Source: Acanthochlamys bracteata (Eukaryota; Streptophyta; Magnoliopsida; Pandanales; Velloziaceae). From it: DNA of 64,000 nucleotides. Both the position numbers and the translations under genes were made by a program. Under the pieces are notes generated by a model, which was given only the letters and a program-made list of their open reading frames with translations, had not been told where the DNA came from and did not search any database. This document shows positions 34,874-44,330 of the stretch, piece by piece. Positions within the stretch are counted from its first letter, which is position 1; each line of letters opens with the position of its first letter. Where the stretch lies: assembly GCA_019914995.1 (NCBI GenBank), contig CM034131.1, forward strand, positions 4,124,501-4,188,500. The letters are read 5' to 3'.

Positions 34874-36140
34874 CTAACTGATTCTATTATCTTTCAATTT
34901 CTTTTCCCAAGTCTCCAAGAAATTTTCTAAATAGTCTTTTCCATATTCTTGGTCAAAACCGGCTCCTGCCTTTGTAACCATATTAACATATTCATTACAA
35001 AATCTTTTAGCTTTACTAACGTCTCTAAGTTGCATTTGTTCTATGTGCATTAACGCGTCTGCTTGCATAGAAACTAATCCTGCATTAGGATCTTCTCATG
35101 TTACTAATTGATGTATTTTGATTAACAAAATTATAGGGATTTGGTCCTAAATCTAGAAGTCTTTTATAACCAGTAGGTTGTTGTCCTTTATAGACTTCCC
35201 ATAATCCTCTTACTGATTCTCCTAAAAATACTTTTAAATATCTAAATGCTTCTTCTCAGATGTACAATCTTTCATATTTTTCCAAAAACTTCCTACTACC
35301 AAATTTTTCCATACATCTATAACATTATTCTATAATTGTGGATCATGTGCTATAAGATTAAGCATATGTCCTTCTCCTAAAGTCTGAAAATTTATTTTTT
35401 GTTCTAATGGAAATGGTTTTCCTTTAGATCTTAAATTAGTAAAATCTTGTTCTGCTAAAGCAATACTTCTTCTGGGTAAATTTCCATAACTATAACTAGA
35501 TATTTCTGTTGTAGGCTCAGATTTCTGGAATGGACTAATAACAGATGCTGGGCTTGATTCTGTAGATTCCATAAGTTCAACCTGACTAATTTCACTAAGC
35601 GAGTCTAGTTTTTCTTTACTAAAATATTTTATTCGAAACAAATTATCTAATTCTTCTAATTTTTCTAATTCCATTTTTATAGCTACTACTGCATCTAGAA
35701 GTTTTTGTTTAATAGACAGAATATACTCTTTAGTTACTTTACCATTTTTTTATTTTTTGAACAAATCCTTCTCTTATTCTCCATATTTCTAATCTTTTAT
35801 CCCATAGTTCTCTAATTTTATCATGTCTTTCTTTTAATTTAAAATGAAGACAGTCTTCTGATAAATTACCTTTACGAATATTTCTCTGACAATCATAATA
35901 AAAATATTCATTAGTATCTACATTCCAAGAAACTTCTAATCTTAATAAATCTTCCAAAGTTCTAATTGTATCCATACTTTTTTCTGGGCATTCTATAACT
36001 ATAGGGTCTTCATAAATTGTTGTGAATTCATTCATGCATTCTTCTGCTTCATTATCTTCTAATGTAGAGATAGGATTATAATCAGTAAACCTAACATTTG
36101 TACTATTTCTAGCATTTTTATACATCATACTAGTTTCTGG
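34874..36140 (-). pseudogene. Pararetroviral polyprotein, coat-protein-region remnant
   Basis: Three open stretches in changing frames (35739-36128, 35330-35674, 34874-35068). They contain acidic 'EDNEAEECMNEF'-like text, 'PLEQKINFQTLGEG', and 'FCNEYVNMVTKAGAGFDQEYG' with 'LENFLETWEKK' near the left end. Length, position after the movement domain and the helical C-terminal part fit the capsid region of a badnavirus/tungrovirus-like polyprotein. No CCHC zinc knuckle is visible; the sequence ends about where one would be expected. The capsid call is an inference from position and general likeness. Broken by stops between 35068 and 35330 and near 35700. Confidence 0.5.
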
Positions 36141-36959
36141 AATAAGAATGTTTGATTTTTGATGAAATTCATCAAGAATTCATTCTCGTCCAGCTAAAGC
36201 TGTAGGGTCTATTTTATTAGCTTTTATCATTTTAATTCCTTTAGAGCTTACTAACTGAGTAACATCATCCATTTCTAATTTATATTTAATATCTCCATTA
36301 TTAGTTAATCTTCCAATAAATCTTATCGAGAAAATAAATTACTACCTGTAGTTTTTGCTTCATAATCTTTAGTCTTAATTCCTATCTAAGATGTTGAACT
36401 CCTTTTGTAATACTAGTTAAAAAGTTTGGGCAACAATAAAACATGCCTGCATTTTGAGACATATCTACTTCTATAGTGGCTATTGCTGCTTGTTCGGAAT
36501 CAGTCCATAAATCATTATAAACATAAAGTAATACTTTTGTTCCTAAATAACTTCTATCTAATCCTTTAACTCCTATAACTAATAATCCTAAATGTATGAA
36601 ATTAAATTGAGAATTTCGTAATATTTTATAAGCTTCTAAACTAATAACATCTAAGATTACATTTTGTCCTCCTAAACATTCTACTTCTTCTTCTCTTTTT
36701 CTAACAAAAAACTGAGTCCGATTTACAAAATTTTCTACTTTTCCCATATGATATAATTCTGTTGGTGATATAAGATTAAACCATTTTGTCAAAAATGTTC
36801 TAAATTTTGTTCTGGATCTATAATTGAACCTACTTCAATTAAATGTTTTTTACTTCTACTAAATATTTTACTTTAAAAGGTCTGTTTAGATTTTGGAACT
36901 ATTTTTCCTAAACTTTGTTCTGCTAATGTCCTAGAGCTTCCACTAAAAGAGGTTGTCAT
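36141..36959 (-). pseudogene. Pararetroviral polyprotein start and movement-protein domain
   Basis: The start codon (36959-36957) overlaps the stop of ORF2 as ATGA. About 55 codons follow with two stops, then a frameshift, then a 136-codon open part (36382-36792) with 'LGLLVIGVKGLDRSYLGTKV' and, later, 'AIATIEVDMSQNAGMFYCC'. This pattern (a hydrophobic strand, G-L-D-R segment, then a beta strand ending in D-S) is that of the 30K movement-protein superfamily in caulimovirids, which in the virus moves genomes between cells. The frame is broken before and after. Family assignment from motifs; exact genus uncertain. Confidence 0.65.
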
Positions 36960-37261
36960 TTTATAGAATAAAATTTTAATTCTTTGGATAGCTGTGGTCT
37001 TTCTATACCGCTTAATTTATTAATATTAATATTATCAACTTTTTTAATAAGGTCTTCTAATTCTTTATCAAACTTATTCTTTTTTCTATCTTCGAGTAAT
37101 AAATCTAATTTTGTATTTACTCGTATTAATAGACTTATAATTGTATTATTTTGTCTAATAATAGTTTTATCTTATGCAGGGGTAAGGTCAAGTTTGCTAA
37201 ATCCTTCTGCTGGAAACAAATATTTTTCAATTTCCAATAAAGCTTCCTGGTAATTTTTCAT
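36956..37261 (-). pseudogene. Pararetroviral ORF2-like small protein
   Basis: It begins with ATG at 37261, 14 bases after the ORF1 stop, and runs 101 codons in one frame to a TGA at 36958-36956 that overlaps the next ATG. One internal TAA interrupts it near codon 30. The product is charged and helical ('VNTKLDLLLEDRKKNKFDKE', 'LEDLIKKVDNININKL'), like the coiled-coil virion-associated ORF2 proteins of badnaviruses and tungroviruses. Identity rests on position, size and coiled-coil character, not on residue matches. Confidence 0.55.
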
Positions 37262-37275
37262 AAAGAAAAAGATTT

Positions 37276-38041
37276 TTAAAAAAGTTCTACTAATGTATCT
37301 AATTTAGTATCTAAACTTAGTAATTGTCTTTCTATATAGTGTAAATTAATAGTTCTGTTAGAATAATGATGAACAATTTCAGATCTAAACTGAAATTGAG
37401 TTTTTATAAAATCTAAATTTGTTCTTATAGTCTTTATGTCTGAGAATAAAGATGATAAATCGCTACTAGAATTTCTTGCTAAAGAAAATTCAATATGGCT
37501 TGAAAGATTTAAAATTAAATCTATTAGAGTATTTAATACAAGGTCTGAACTATGAAGTAAATGTTTAAATTCACAATTCTTTTCGAAATTACACTTAAGC
37601 TTACACTTATCTAAAGTGATTGCATATCTTGAAGTATGAGAAATTTCTAAATCTAAGTAACCAAATTTCTTCAGATCCACTATTATTTTCTTCTTCAGTA
37701 ACTTCTGCTAAAGTAAGATTTTCAAATAATTCTTCAAAATTAACAATATATTCTTCTCTAGTTGTAAGGTATGGTCTTCCGTTTCTTTCACTAAGTAAAG
37801 GAATAAGCTAGTATTATTTGAATAGCTTCGTAATTTCTTTGTTCAGAGTCTTCTATAGATACTAGTTCTTGTAAAGGAAAATAAAAAATTTTTCTAAGAA
37901 TACTGCGTCTTGATTAACTTCACTAATTTGATCTAAGTCAACTACTCGAAAGAATTCTTCTAAGGTTACTCCTGTTGCTTGAATATGATGTTCACTTAAC
38001 GGTGGGAATATAGTATCTTCTACTTTAATAGGTACTGTCAT
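37276..38041 (-). pseudogene. Pararetroviral ORF1-like protein
   Basis: A start codon at 38041 opens about 60 codons rich in acidic residues, then a stop near 37865; a second open part (37276-37680, 134 codons) continues in coiled-coil-like text ('IKTIRTNLDFIKTQFQFR', 'LHYIERQLLSLDTKLDTLVE') and ends with TAA at 37276. As first ORF after the primer-binding-like site it takes the place of badnavirus/tungrovirus ORF1. Function in that family is poorly known. At least one frame change and one stop. Confidence 0.5.
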
Positions 38042-38141
38042 ATAAAATTATATTATTTCTAGATTTTACAGATCTATAAAGATTATAATTTCTATTACTA
38101 GGTTTAATCTAACTATTTTCAAGTTAAAATTAAACGAAGTA

Positions 38142-38159
38142 ATCTGGCACTAATACCAA
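38142..38159 (-). promoter_or_regulatory. tRNA-Met primer-binding-like site of the pararetrovirus
   Basis: The minus strand reads TTGGTATTAGTGCCAGAT. The plant pararetrovirus site begins TGGTATCAGAGC; two of the first twelve positions differ. It lies 101 bases before the first viral start codon, a shorter leader than in intact relatives. Confidence 0.65.
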
Positions 38160-38245
38160 TTTGAGAGGGGGTTTAAAAATAGGAAAAACTTATTATTATT
38201 ATTGTTATTACTTTTAATACTACGTATTGATAGGGAAGATAAAGG

Positions 38246-38630
38246 CTGAGAAACGCTAAGTAACCAATTAGAAGAAGCCTCTATTGACTTAGATGACTTA
38301 GAATCATTAGAATTTATGGAAGAACCTTTACATTTTACATACAACTTATTAGAAGAAACTAGTCTAACACAGTTAATCTCTTAATTAGAAAAGTTAGAAA
38401 TTATTGGGGAAGATATACAAAAATATTGGTATAAAGATAAAACAGTTTGCCATTTACGTTTATTAAATGAAAATTTAGTTATAAAAGCAGGAACTATAGA
38501 AGCATCAGAAGCTGATAGAAAAGATTTTAAAGAACATATAACAGATTTGCTTAAATTAAATGTAATAAGAAAGTCAGACAGTCCACATCGATCACCTGCA
38601 TTTATAGTTAGAAATCATAGTGAGATAATT
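38246..38630 (+). pseudogene. Pararetroviral protease-RT linker / RT start, inverted
   Basis: Plus strand, one frame with a single stop over about 125 codons. The last part reads 'HITDLLKLNVIRKSDSPHRS' then 'PAFIVRNHSEI', the conserved start of caulimovirid reverse transcriptase ('I-LL--GVI--S-SPH-SPAF-V-NH'). It breaks off before the YxDD active site, where Harbinger Myb codons begin (about 38634). Its strand is opposite to ORF1 to coat at 34874-38041, so the viral copy is rearranged head to head with a junction between about 38160 and 38246. Confidence 0.8.
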
Positions 38631-38639
38631 ATAAAGAGT

Positions 38640-38930
38640 TGTTTGCAGCGTCCCATCCTAAACCTGTCTCACCGGAAACTAACTTTTTATAAAGAGTAAA
38701 GTCAGTTCGCAGAGCGTCCCAATGATTTTTGAGCTGCTTCTTATTATAGTCCTCGTTAAAGTAGTCGTTGAATGCACGACGGATGTTAGACCAAACCTTT
38801 GCGTTGAAATGTGATGAAGGCTTATTACCATTCCTGATCTCTTCTTCACAAAATTAAACTTTCTAACATAACTCTCTGACCAATGCGCAGGTTCTTTGGT
38901 ACAACGCTTTTTCCTTGGCGTAGAAATCTA
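38640..38930 (-). pseudogene. Harbinger Myb/SANT-like DNA-binding domain (N-terminal part)
   Basis: Minus strand codons give 'HWSESYVRKF', then after a one-base frameshift 'CEEEIRNGNKPSSHFNAKVW', 'RRAFNDYFNEDYNKKQLKNH', 'WDALRTDFTLYKKLVSGETG' and 'LGWDAANN'. This is the Myb/SANT-like domain (tryptophan-rich trihelix, 'QLKN-WD-L' and 'TGLGWD' motifs) of Harbinger second ORFs. It stops abruptly at about 38635, where pararetroviral sequence begins; the rest of the protein is at 34830-34236. An intron or a start lies further upstream but I cannot place it. Confidence 0.82.
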
Positions 38931-40423
38931 ATAATCGTATCATGTACACTCAATCATAAGCTCTTATCCCTCAGATTTATCATGATAAGAATAAATTCAT
39001 TATGTAATATATAGCCATACAATTCCATAACAATGTGCAAATGAAACAAATCTACAAACATGTACTCAAAATCTCAAGCCAAACAAGTAGATACATAAAT
39101 GACAAACAAACATAACAAAGTGAGTGATAATACTGAAAGTTGTGCATATATATGGAACTCTTTCTTTGGGTATTTGAATCATGGCAACAACTATATACTA
39201 CAAATAGAAGCATCAAAGATTGCAAGATAGGCTTGCATTCACTAGCATATTACAAAATGGATAGTATCCTCACTAATCTATATTATGAACATTACAAAAT
39301 AAAATTCCTCAAGTCTCCATCAATTAGTCAAGCATCTAATTTTTTTGCCAAATGCAAACTCAGACTCAACTAATACATAATTTAGAAGACTTTAGTGAAG
39401 CAAACATGCACTTATATAGTCATTGGTGTATGTGGATGAACTCTACATGCATTGAACTTGTTACAGGAAACAATCAAGAGAGCAAGTGATCAGTTTCTGA
39501 AAAAGAACATTTTCTTACTTCTAATAAGTTTTTAATATCAAGTGCATAAAGGATGGTTTTCCCAGAAACCCTATCAAGACTTTTGATCATGGACAAAAGG
39601 ATTCAATGATCAATCCAACAAAACATAAAGATAAAATACAAGGTAAGATAAACTTGTACAACAATTGATTAATTTAGTTAAACGTCAAGTGTGTATAATG
39701 CATAAAAAAAACATTAAAAATTTTCCTGCTGAAGGAAATTACACATGCAACCCAACATGGCTTTTGACTCATATCATGGCCTCAAAGCAATCAATTTTAA
39801 TGATTAGAAAATACTTAAAATAATATATTCTCTTTTCGTTTTTGGTAGAGAGTACTGATATTATTAACAATATTATTAGTAGCTTTCCAAGTTGAATGTT
39901 TTGCTAAGCTTATCATTAGTCATTCTTTTCAGAATGGGAAGCACATGGAACTGTAATAATAATATTAATCCTTCTTATAAGGCAAAAAAAGAAAGCAAAA
40001 CTCATTCATCAACCCCAATGCAAAAGCTTAGTTCAGTTACCTAATCTTTTTAAATTATATATATTCATCATGATTATTATTGTGAACTATGTGTTTTCCT
40101 TATGGAGTCAAAAAGTTAAAATCTACTCACTAACACTTTCATGAAATTTCTTTCATATGCGTGCCAAAGATATCACAATGAAGAAGGGTTGATGGCTTTC
40201 TTATCATTATCACATTATGGTGATATGAGTGTTATACCATTTAAAAATTACAAATGCAACAATTCTCAATACAAATAATCTCAAATAGAAAAAAGATCAA
40301 AAAACATGTAAACACAAGAACACCTAATTAAAAATAAAGAGAGATTGCACATGCTAATGATTTTTAGAGGCCCATATTATCATGCGAGATACATTATATT
40401 GCTAATAAGAAATTCATGCTTAC

Positions 40424-40469
<46 letters not shown>

Positions 40470-41304
40470 CGCATAATTGTTAGTTGTCAATGTAGAACTT
40501 AGTAACAAAGCATAACTGACACCATAGTTTTCAAATATAAGTTATTTTAAATTAGTTTGTTAAGACTTAGGGAGAAGGCAATTATTCCTGCCCTGCTTAC
40601 ACCATAACTGACTAAAGAATAAACCAGTACAAGGCCAATCTCACGCTGGAGCCATAATCCTTTATCAATCTTTCATAAGTTCAAACAGCGACAATGATAA
40701 ACCTAGAAAACTGCTAGGATTACAGGGCATTAGAACCAAGCAGTCTATCAATGCCAGAAGCTACAGAGTGTGGAGCGAAAACGAATTTAATCAAACAAAA
40801 GCTACAAAGTGCCTCAGGAGTTTTTATCGAACAACAATAGTTATCTAACTAACAATCAAACAACTCTCAACAAATAATCAACAAAATATCATATGTTAAT
40901 CAACCAAAAAATAAAAATAAAAAAAATTTTATCGGTTCAAACAATTTTTCCTCACCTGAAGCTTGAAATCATAGTAACCTCGTCAAAAAAACCTTGGAGA
41001 AGAAAAGGGAACCAACAAAGCTCCGATCTGCGGTCGAGACTACACCAAATTTGTCGAAGTCCTAAAATTTGCCGGAGAGAGTAGGTATGTTGTTTTAGAG
41101 CAAGCTGAACCAGTAATATATAGTGGCAATTTTGTAAATATTTACTAAGGACAAAAGTTTCATTTTCTAATATCGAATGGCAAATTGGTAAAAAAGTTGA
41201 AAAATTAGCTTTTCAATAAGGAACGGGTCGAACCAAACGTGGTTATTACTGTGCAGTATATTTTAGGAATGAAAAGCACCCAAAATGCGCTGCCAAACGA
41301 GCAC
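38931..41304. other. Non-coding right part of the Harbinger element
   Basis: No ORFs with recognisable features. It contains a compound microsatellite at 40421-40467. The part near 40960-41090 looks like an untranslated leader. The last 200 bp carry the imperfect terminal repeat. Confidence 0.5.
40421..40467. repeat. Compound (AT)n(GT)n microsatellite
   Basis: A run of about seven AT units followed directly by about fourteen GT units. Confidence 0.95.
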
Positions 41305-42910
41305 CTATTCTTGTTATAGATCTTTGATGATCTTCAAGAGGCATGAGTGTTTTCGATTTTAATTCCTGATACCATCAAATTCTGGTCAAGGAATACGACA
41401 TCGACAAATGGCTTTATGTACGCATATGATAGCCACTATAAGTACCTTGTGATGCCTTTCGACTTGACGACCGCATCCGCCACTCTCCAATCTTTGATGA
41501 ATGAGATGTTCATGCCCTATTTAAGCAAAGTTTTTGACAAGACCTTAAAAGGCACTTAGCATGGTTATGAAGATGTTGCAGGAACACAATTTTGGCAAAC
41601 CTATCCAAATGTAAGTTTAGATGCTGGTGACTGGAATACCTAAGATATGTCTCAGAAAAGTGGCAGTCATGATAGATTAGCTCGTAGCCAAAAGTTCTGT
41701 TGTGTTGCATGGATTCTAGGTTAACACTGTCATTGTAGGTTCTTAAGAGATTACAGATGAATTGCAACACTCGTACTAATTCTTGAAGAAGCAGGACAAC
41801 CGAAGCAAACATTATCTTCCAACAACTAAAGGAAGCAATGTCAATAACCCTAGTTTTGGCTGTACCCGACTTCACATAGCCTTTTTCTCTGAAAATATAT
41901 GCTTCTGGATGAGGGATTAGAGCAGTGCTAACACAAGGTAATCCTCTCATTGCCTACTTTAGAAAATCCTCATCATCCCTCCTCTCTCTTGTAAAATCAA
42001 TAGATGAGAAGGAATTAATGGTGTTAGTGCTAGTCGTGTAAAAGTGGCATCCATATCTTTTAGGGCATCACATTATAAAAAATGATCATCTTAGCCAAAA
42101 ATATTTACTACAACAACGACTATCCTCTCACGAGGAACATAGATGATTAGTTAAGCACCTCGGTTATAATTATAAAATCAAGTATCGAGTGGGTAAACAC
42201 AATACTATCACCAATGCTCTTTCAAGAACGCCCGTGGCTGATCTTATGGCAATCAGTGCGTTGCAATCTTCTTTCTAGGAAGACTTGTATAAGGCCCAAC
42301 ATATCGATCCGACTACTCTTACCATGTTGGAGAAAGTACAAGGTGGGTCTCATTCAGAGCTTAGTGTTGTATGTGGCTTCCTGATTTTCAACGATGACTA
42401 TAGGTGACTGCATACCCTTCATTGTGACAACAACTCTTCTTTGAGGTGCATAACTCCACAATTGGAGGTCATGGTGGGAGATTCCATACCTACAAACAGC
42501 TCTCTCAACAAAATCTATATGTCCAAAGATATCTAACTACATTGCTTCTTACGCCACATGTGAGGCAAACACAGAGTGCTTGCAATCAGCCAAGCTGTTG
42601 CAACCTCTTCCAGTACTTACTGAGGTATGGTATGAAATTGCTATGGATTTTATTGATGGGTGGTCACTCTTGGAAGAGAAGAATGTTATTCTAGTAGTAA
42701 TAGATAGGCGCACCAAATATGCTCATTTTGTGCCTCTTAGAAGCATGTATACCTCTATTTCCAAAGCCATGCCTTTCACTAAAGAGGTAGTTAGGTTACA
42801 TGCGTGCCCCTCCTCATTATATCGGACAAGGATTTGGTGTTCATGAGTTCCTTTTGGCAAGAATTGCATAAGCTCCAAAGGACTTCCTTGCGCATGAGTT
42901 TCGCATATCA
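41305..42910 (+). pseudogene. Gypsy RT, RNase H and integrase, left part
   Basis: Continues the RT cut at 32235. RT palm: 'YDSHYKYLVMPFDLTTASATLQSL' then 'MNEMFMPYLSK'; the YxDD box does not survive. RNase H near 41815-42240: 'LKEAMSITLVLAVPDF', 'DEKELMVLVL', 'KWHPYLLGHHII', 'HLSQKYLLQQRLSSHEE', 'YRVGKHNTITNALSR'. Integrase near 42440-42830: 'HNSTIGGHGG', 'LQPLPVLTEVWYEIAMDFIDG' (first catalytic D), 'VILVVIDRRTKYAHFVPLR'. Stops and frameshifts in every domain. At 42910 a MITE interrupts the integrase. Confidence 0.85.
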
Positions 42911-43442
42911 TCAAGATTGTCAAAATCAAAATTTTAGGTAGGATTGTTTCGCTTGAATAGAATCATAAAATCGGAATATTAAAGTAAGATCCTACATATT
43001 ACATATCGATAAATTTTATAAACAATTTTTTTAATACTATTAAAGATCTTTTATTAATAAATATTTTAATTTTTTAAAAAAAAGTTAGTACATTTATATA
43101 AAAATTTAAAATTCTTTTAAACTTTTTATAAATATCACCCTATATTTTATTAAAAAATTCTTCAAAATTATATTTTTCATAAAACCTTATTAAATTTTAT
43201 AGAAAACTTCCTAAAGTTTTACAAAAAAGTCTCTTAAATTTAGTTAATTATAAAATTTTCTTCAAAAGTAAAATCGTATAAAATCGTAAAAAGATCGGGA
43301 TCTTACCGATTTTAAGATTTAAATCGGAATCCAGGTGAGATTTTACTCAAAAAGAATTTTATTTGAGATCGGGATCGTTTTGGTGAAGTAAAATCGTAAA
43401 ATCGTAGGATTTTAAGATTTAAATTACGATTTTGATAACCTT
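42911..43442. mobile_element. MITE (532 bp) with 8-bp target duplication
   Basis: Inserted in gypsy integrase: GCATATCA occurs at 42903-42910 and 43443-43450. Removing the insert and one copy gives a continuous integrase reading 'SFAYHPQTNGQS'. Near-terminal inverted repeats AAGATTGTCAAAATC (from 42913) and AAGGTTATCAAAATC (right end, reverse) agree at 13 of 15 bases. AT-rich with repeated 'aaaatcg' and 'gatcgggatc' words, no coding capacity. An 8-bp duplication points to the hAT superfamily. Confidence 0.82.
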
Positions 43443-43500
43443 GCATATCACCCTCAAACTAATGGGCAATCGAAAAAACATATTCGAAATGTGTTGTCTC
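43443..43500 (+). pseudogene. Gypsy integrase, right part
   Basis: Codons 'YHPQTNGQSKKHIRNVL' give the HPQTDGQ motif of the integrase core near its catalytic glutamate. The C-terminal domain that should follow is missing; LTR-related sequence begins within about 100 bases. Confidence 0.8.
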
Positions 43501-43519
43501 CATTGGGCGGAATACTCTC

Positions 43520-44106
43520 TCCATTGGGTGGTGCAAAGAGTCGGAGACTATAAGGGAGCAACCAAGACATGAGGCAAAAGGACACAGTGTATGTGTAGGA
43601 GTTTGTTTCTTTAGGAAACAATTAATAGGGGTTGTGTTCAAACAGAACATTTGCTTTGTATCGATTCGAAGAGTTTTAGTTATAGAAAATGTGCATCAGC
43701 TTGAGGGACTCTTCTATTCTCCCATCTATAAACAAGAGTGTTATCACTTTGCAAAGTATGATGAATCAACTTATTTTTCTTATTTTAGATGGTATTTGGG
43801 AGTGCTTGTTAATTTCATTTCATTCTAACTTTTTATTTCACGTTCTCAATAAATTATATTATAATATTTTATAGATTTTTTTAAATTTAAAAGTACATAA
43901 AAATTTACATCTTAAGATCTTGTTGTTATTTATTTTTTGAGATTAAAAAAAAACTCATTTTTCAAATATTTTTTAAATATTTTTTATTTTTTAAAAAAAC
44001 TCTCTTTTGTAAGTACTCCTTCCGCTTAATTTGTAGTTCTGGTATTTATCTTTAGTCTCGACCGTAGCTAGTAGTTGTCGTGGTTCAAGTGATTTTGAAC
44101 GTAACA
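43520..44106 (+). repeat. Gypsy 3' LTR, 5'-truncated, with nested MITE
   Basis: From about 43540 it aligns with the 5' LTR; the first about 80 bases do not match clearly, so its left end is lost or rearranged. It ends GTAACA at 44106. The only large difference inside is the MITE at 43788-44025. Confidence 0.7.
43788..44025. mobile_element. Tourist-like MITE (238 bp) in the 3' LTR, TSD TTA
   Basis: TTA at 43785-43787 and 44026-44028. Ends GATGGTATTTGGGAGTGCTT and, in reverse, GCGGAAGGAGTACTTAC are imperfect inverted repeats. The 5' LTR lacks this segment ('ctctttttttaagctttaat' is continuous at 30010). The inside resembles the MITE at 13881-14102. Confidence 0.7.
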
Positions 44107-44330
44107 TTCAACTTATTCGATGTGAATGCACTTATATAAGTCCAAATAGCAACGGCATTTTTTTGAAGTTGTTAGTAAAAATGTAGCTCTTTAATTATAT
44201 TTTATTCTTGATAAAGCAATTAATCTACACGTTTTGTTTTAAGTTGTTTTAAGAAATTTAGGATTATTCCACTGTATTATTATTATCTAAGATAATCAAT
44301 TTTGAACACCGTGCGCAGCAAGGATAATTA

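Larger units (their letters stand above)
34831..38634. mobile_element. Endogenous pararetrovirus (caulimovirid), rearranged fragment
   Basis: About 3.8 kb of viral sequence within the Harbinger Myb-like gene. On the minus strand, in genome order: a tRNA-Met primer-binding-like site (38142-38159), ORF1-like (38041-37276), ORF2-like (37261-36956), then the start of a polyprotein with movement and coat domains (36959-34874). On the plus strand at 38246-38630 is a protease-RT linker/RT start, so the copy is inverted head to head. ORF1/ORF2/ORF3 order with an ATGA overlap resembles badnaviruses and tungroviruses. Stops and frameshifts throughout; RT active site, RNase H and most of the genome are absent, so it cannot be infectious. 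No target duplication was found, as usual for these non-integrase insertions. Confidence 0.8.
32236..41304 (-). mobile_element. PIF/Harbinger DNA transposon (9.07 kb with nested virus)
   Basis: Flanked by CTA at 32233-32235 and 41305-41307. Joining the flanks at one CTA restores a continuous gypsy RT reading (codons for K-Y-P-I-L-V-I-D), which fixes both boundaries to within the 3-bp duplication. Ends are imperfect inverted repeats (GCGGATGTTTGTGAGTGC against GTGCTCGTTTGGCAGCGC in reverse). It carries on the minus strand both genes of a Harbinger element, a Myb/SANT-like protein (38930 down to 34236, split by viral DNA) and a DDE transposase (33777-32632). Sequence from 38931 to 41304 has no genes. 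The coding parts are decayed. Confidence 0.85.
29698..44106 (+). mobile_element. Ty3/gypsy LTR retrotransposon, heavily interrupted
   Basis: 5' LTR 29698-30106 starts TGTCACAG and ends CTGTAACA, a near-perfect inverted pair (7 of 8). The 3' LTR ends GTAACA at 44106. Flanks are CTCAA (29693-29697) and TTCAA (44107-44111), a 5-bp target duplication with one change. A primer-binding-like TGGTAT starts at 30109. The polyprotein (gag, protease, RT, RNase H, integrase) runs on the plus strand, split by a Harbinger element (32236-41304) and a MITE (42911-43442); a second MITE sits in the 3' LTR (43788-44025). Without these the element is about 4.6 kb. Every domain has stops or frameshifts, so it is dead. 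Confidence 0.85.

Noticed and set aside
33768-34881. Plus-strand open stretches of 115 and 181 codons
   Set aside because: They are antisense to the Harbinger transposase leader and Myb-like gene, and their text mirrors those genes; shadow frames.
34831-38634. CRISPR-like or bacterial phage-like system in the cluster of small coiled-coil ORFs
   Set aside because: Motifs, ATGA overlap and tRNA-Met site identify a plant pararetrovirus; no prokaryotic features anywhere in the window.
40421-40467. Possible promoter or Z-DNA element at the AT/GT run
   Set aside because: It is an ordinary compound microsatellite in a gene-free part of a transposon.
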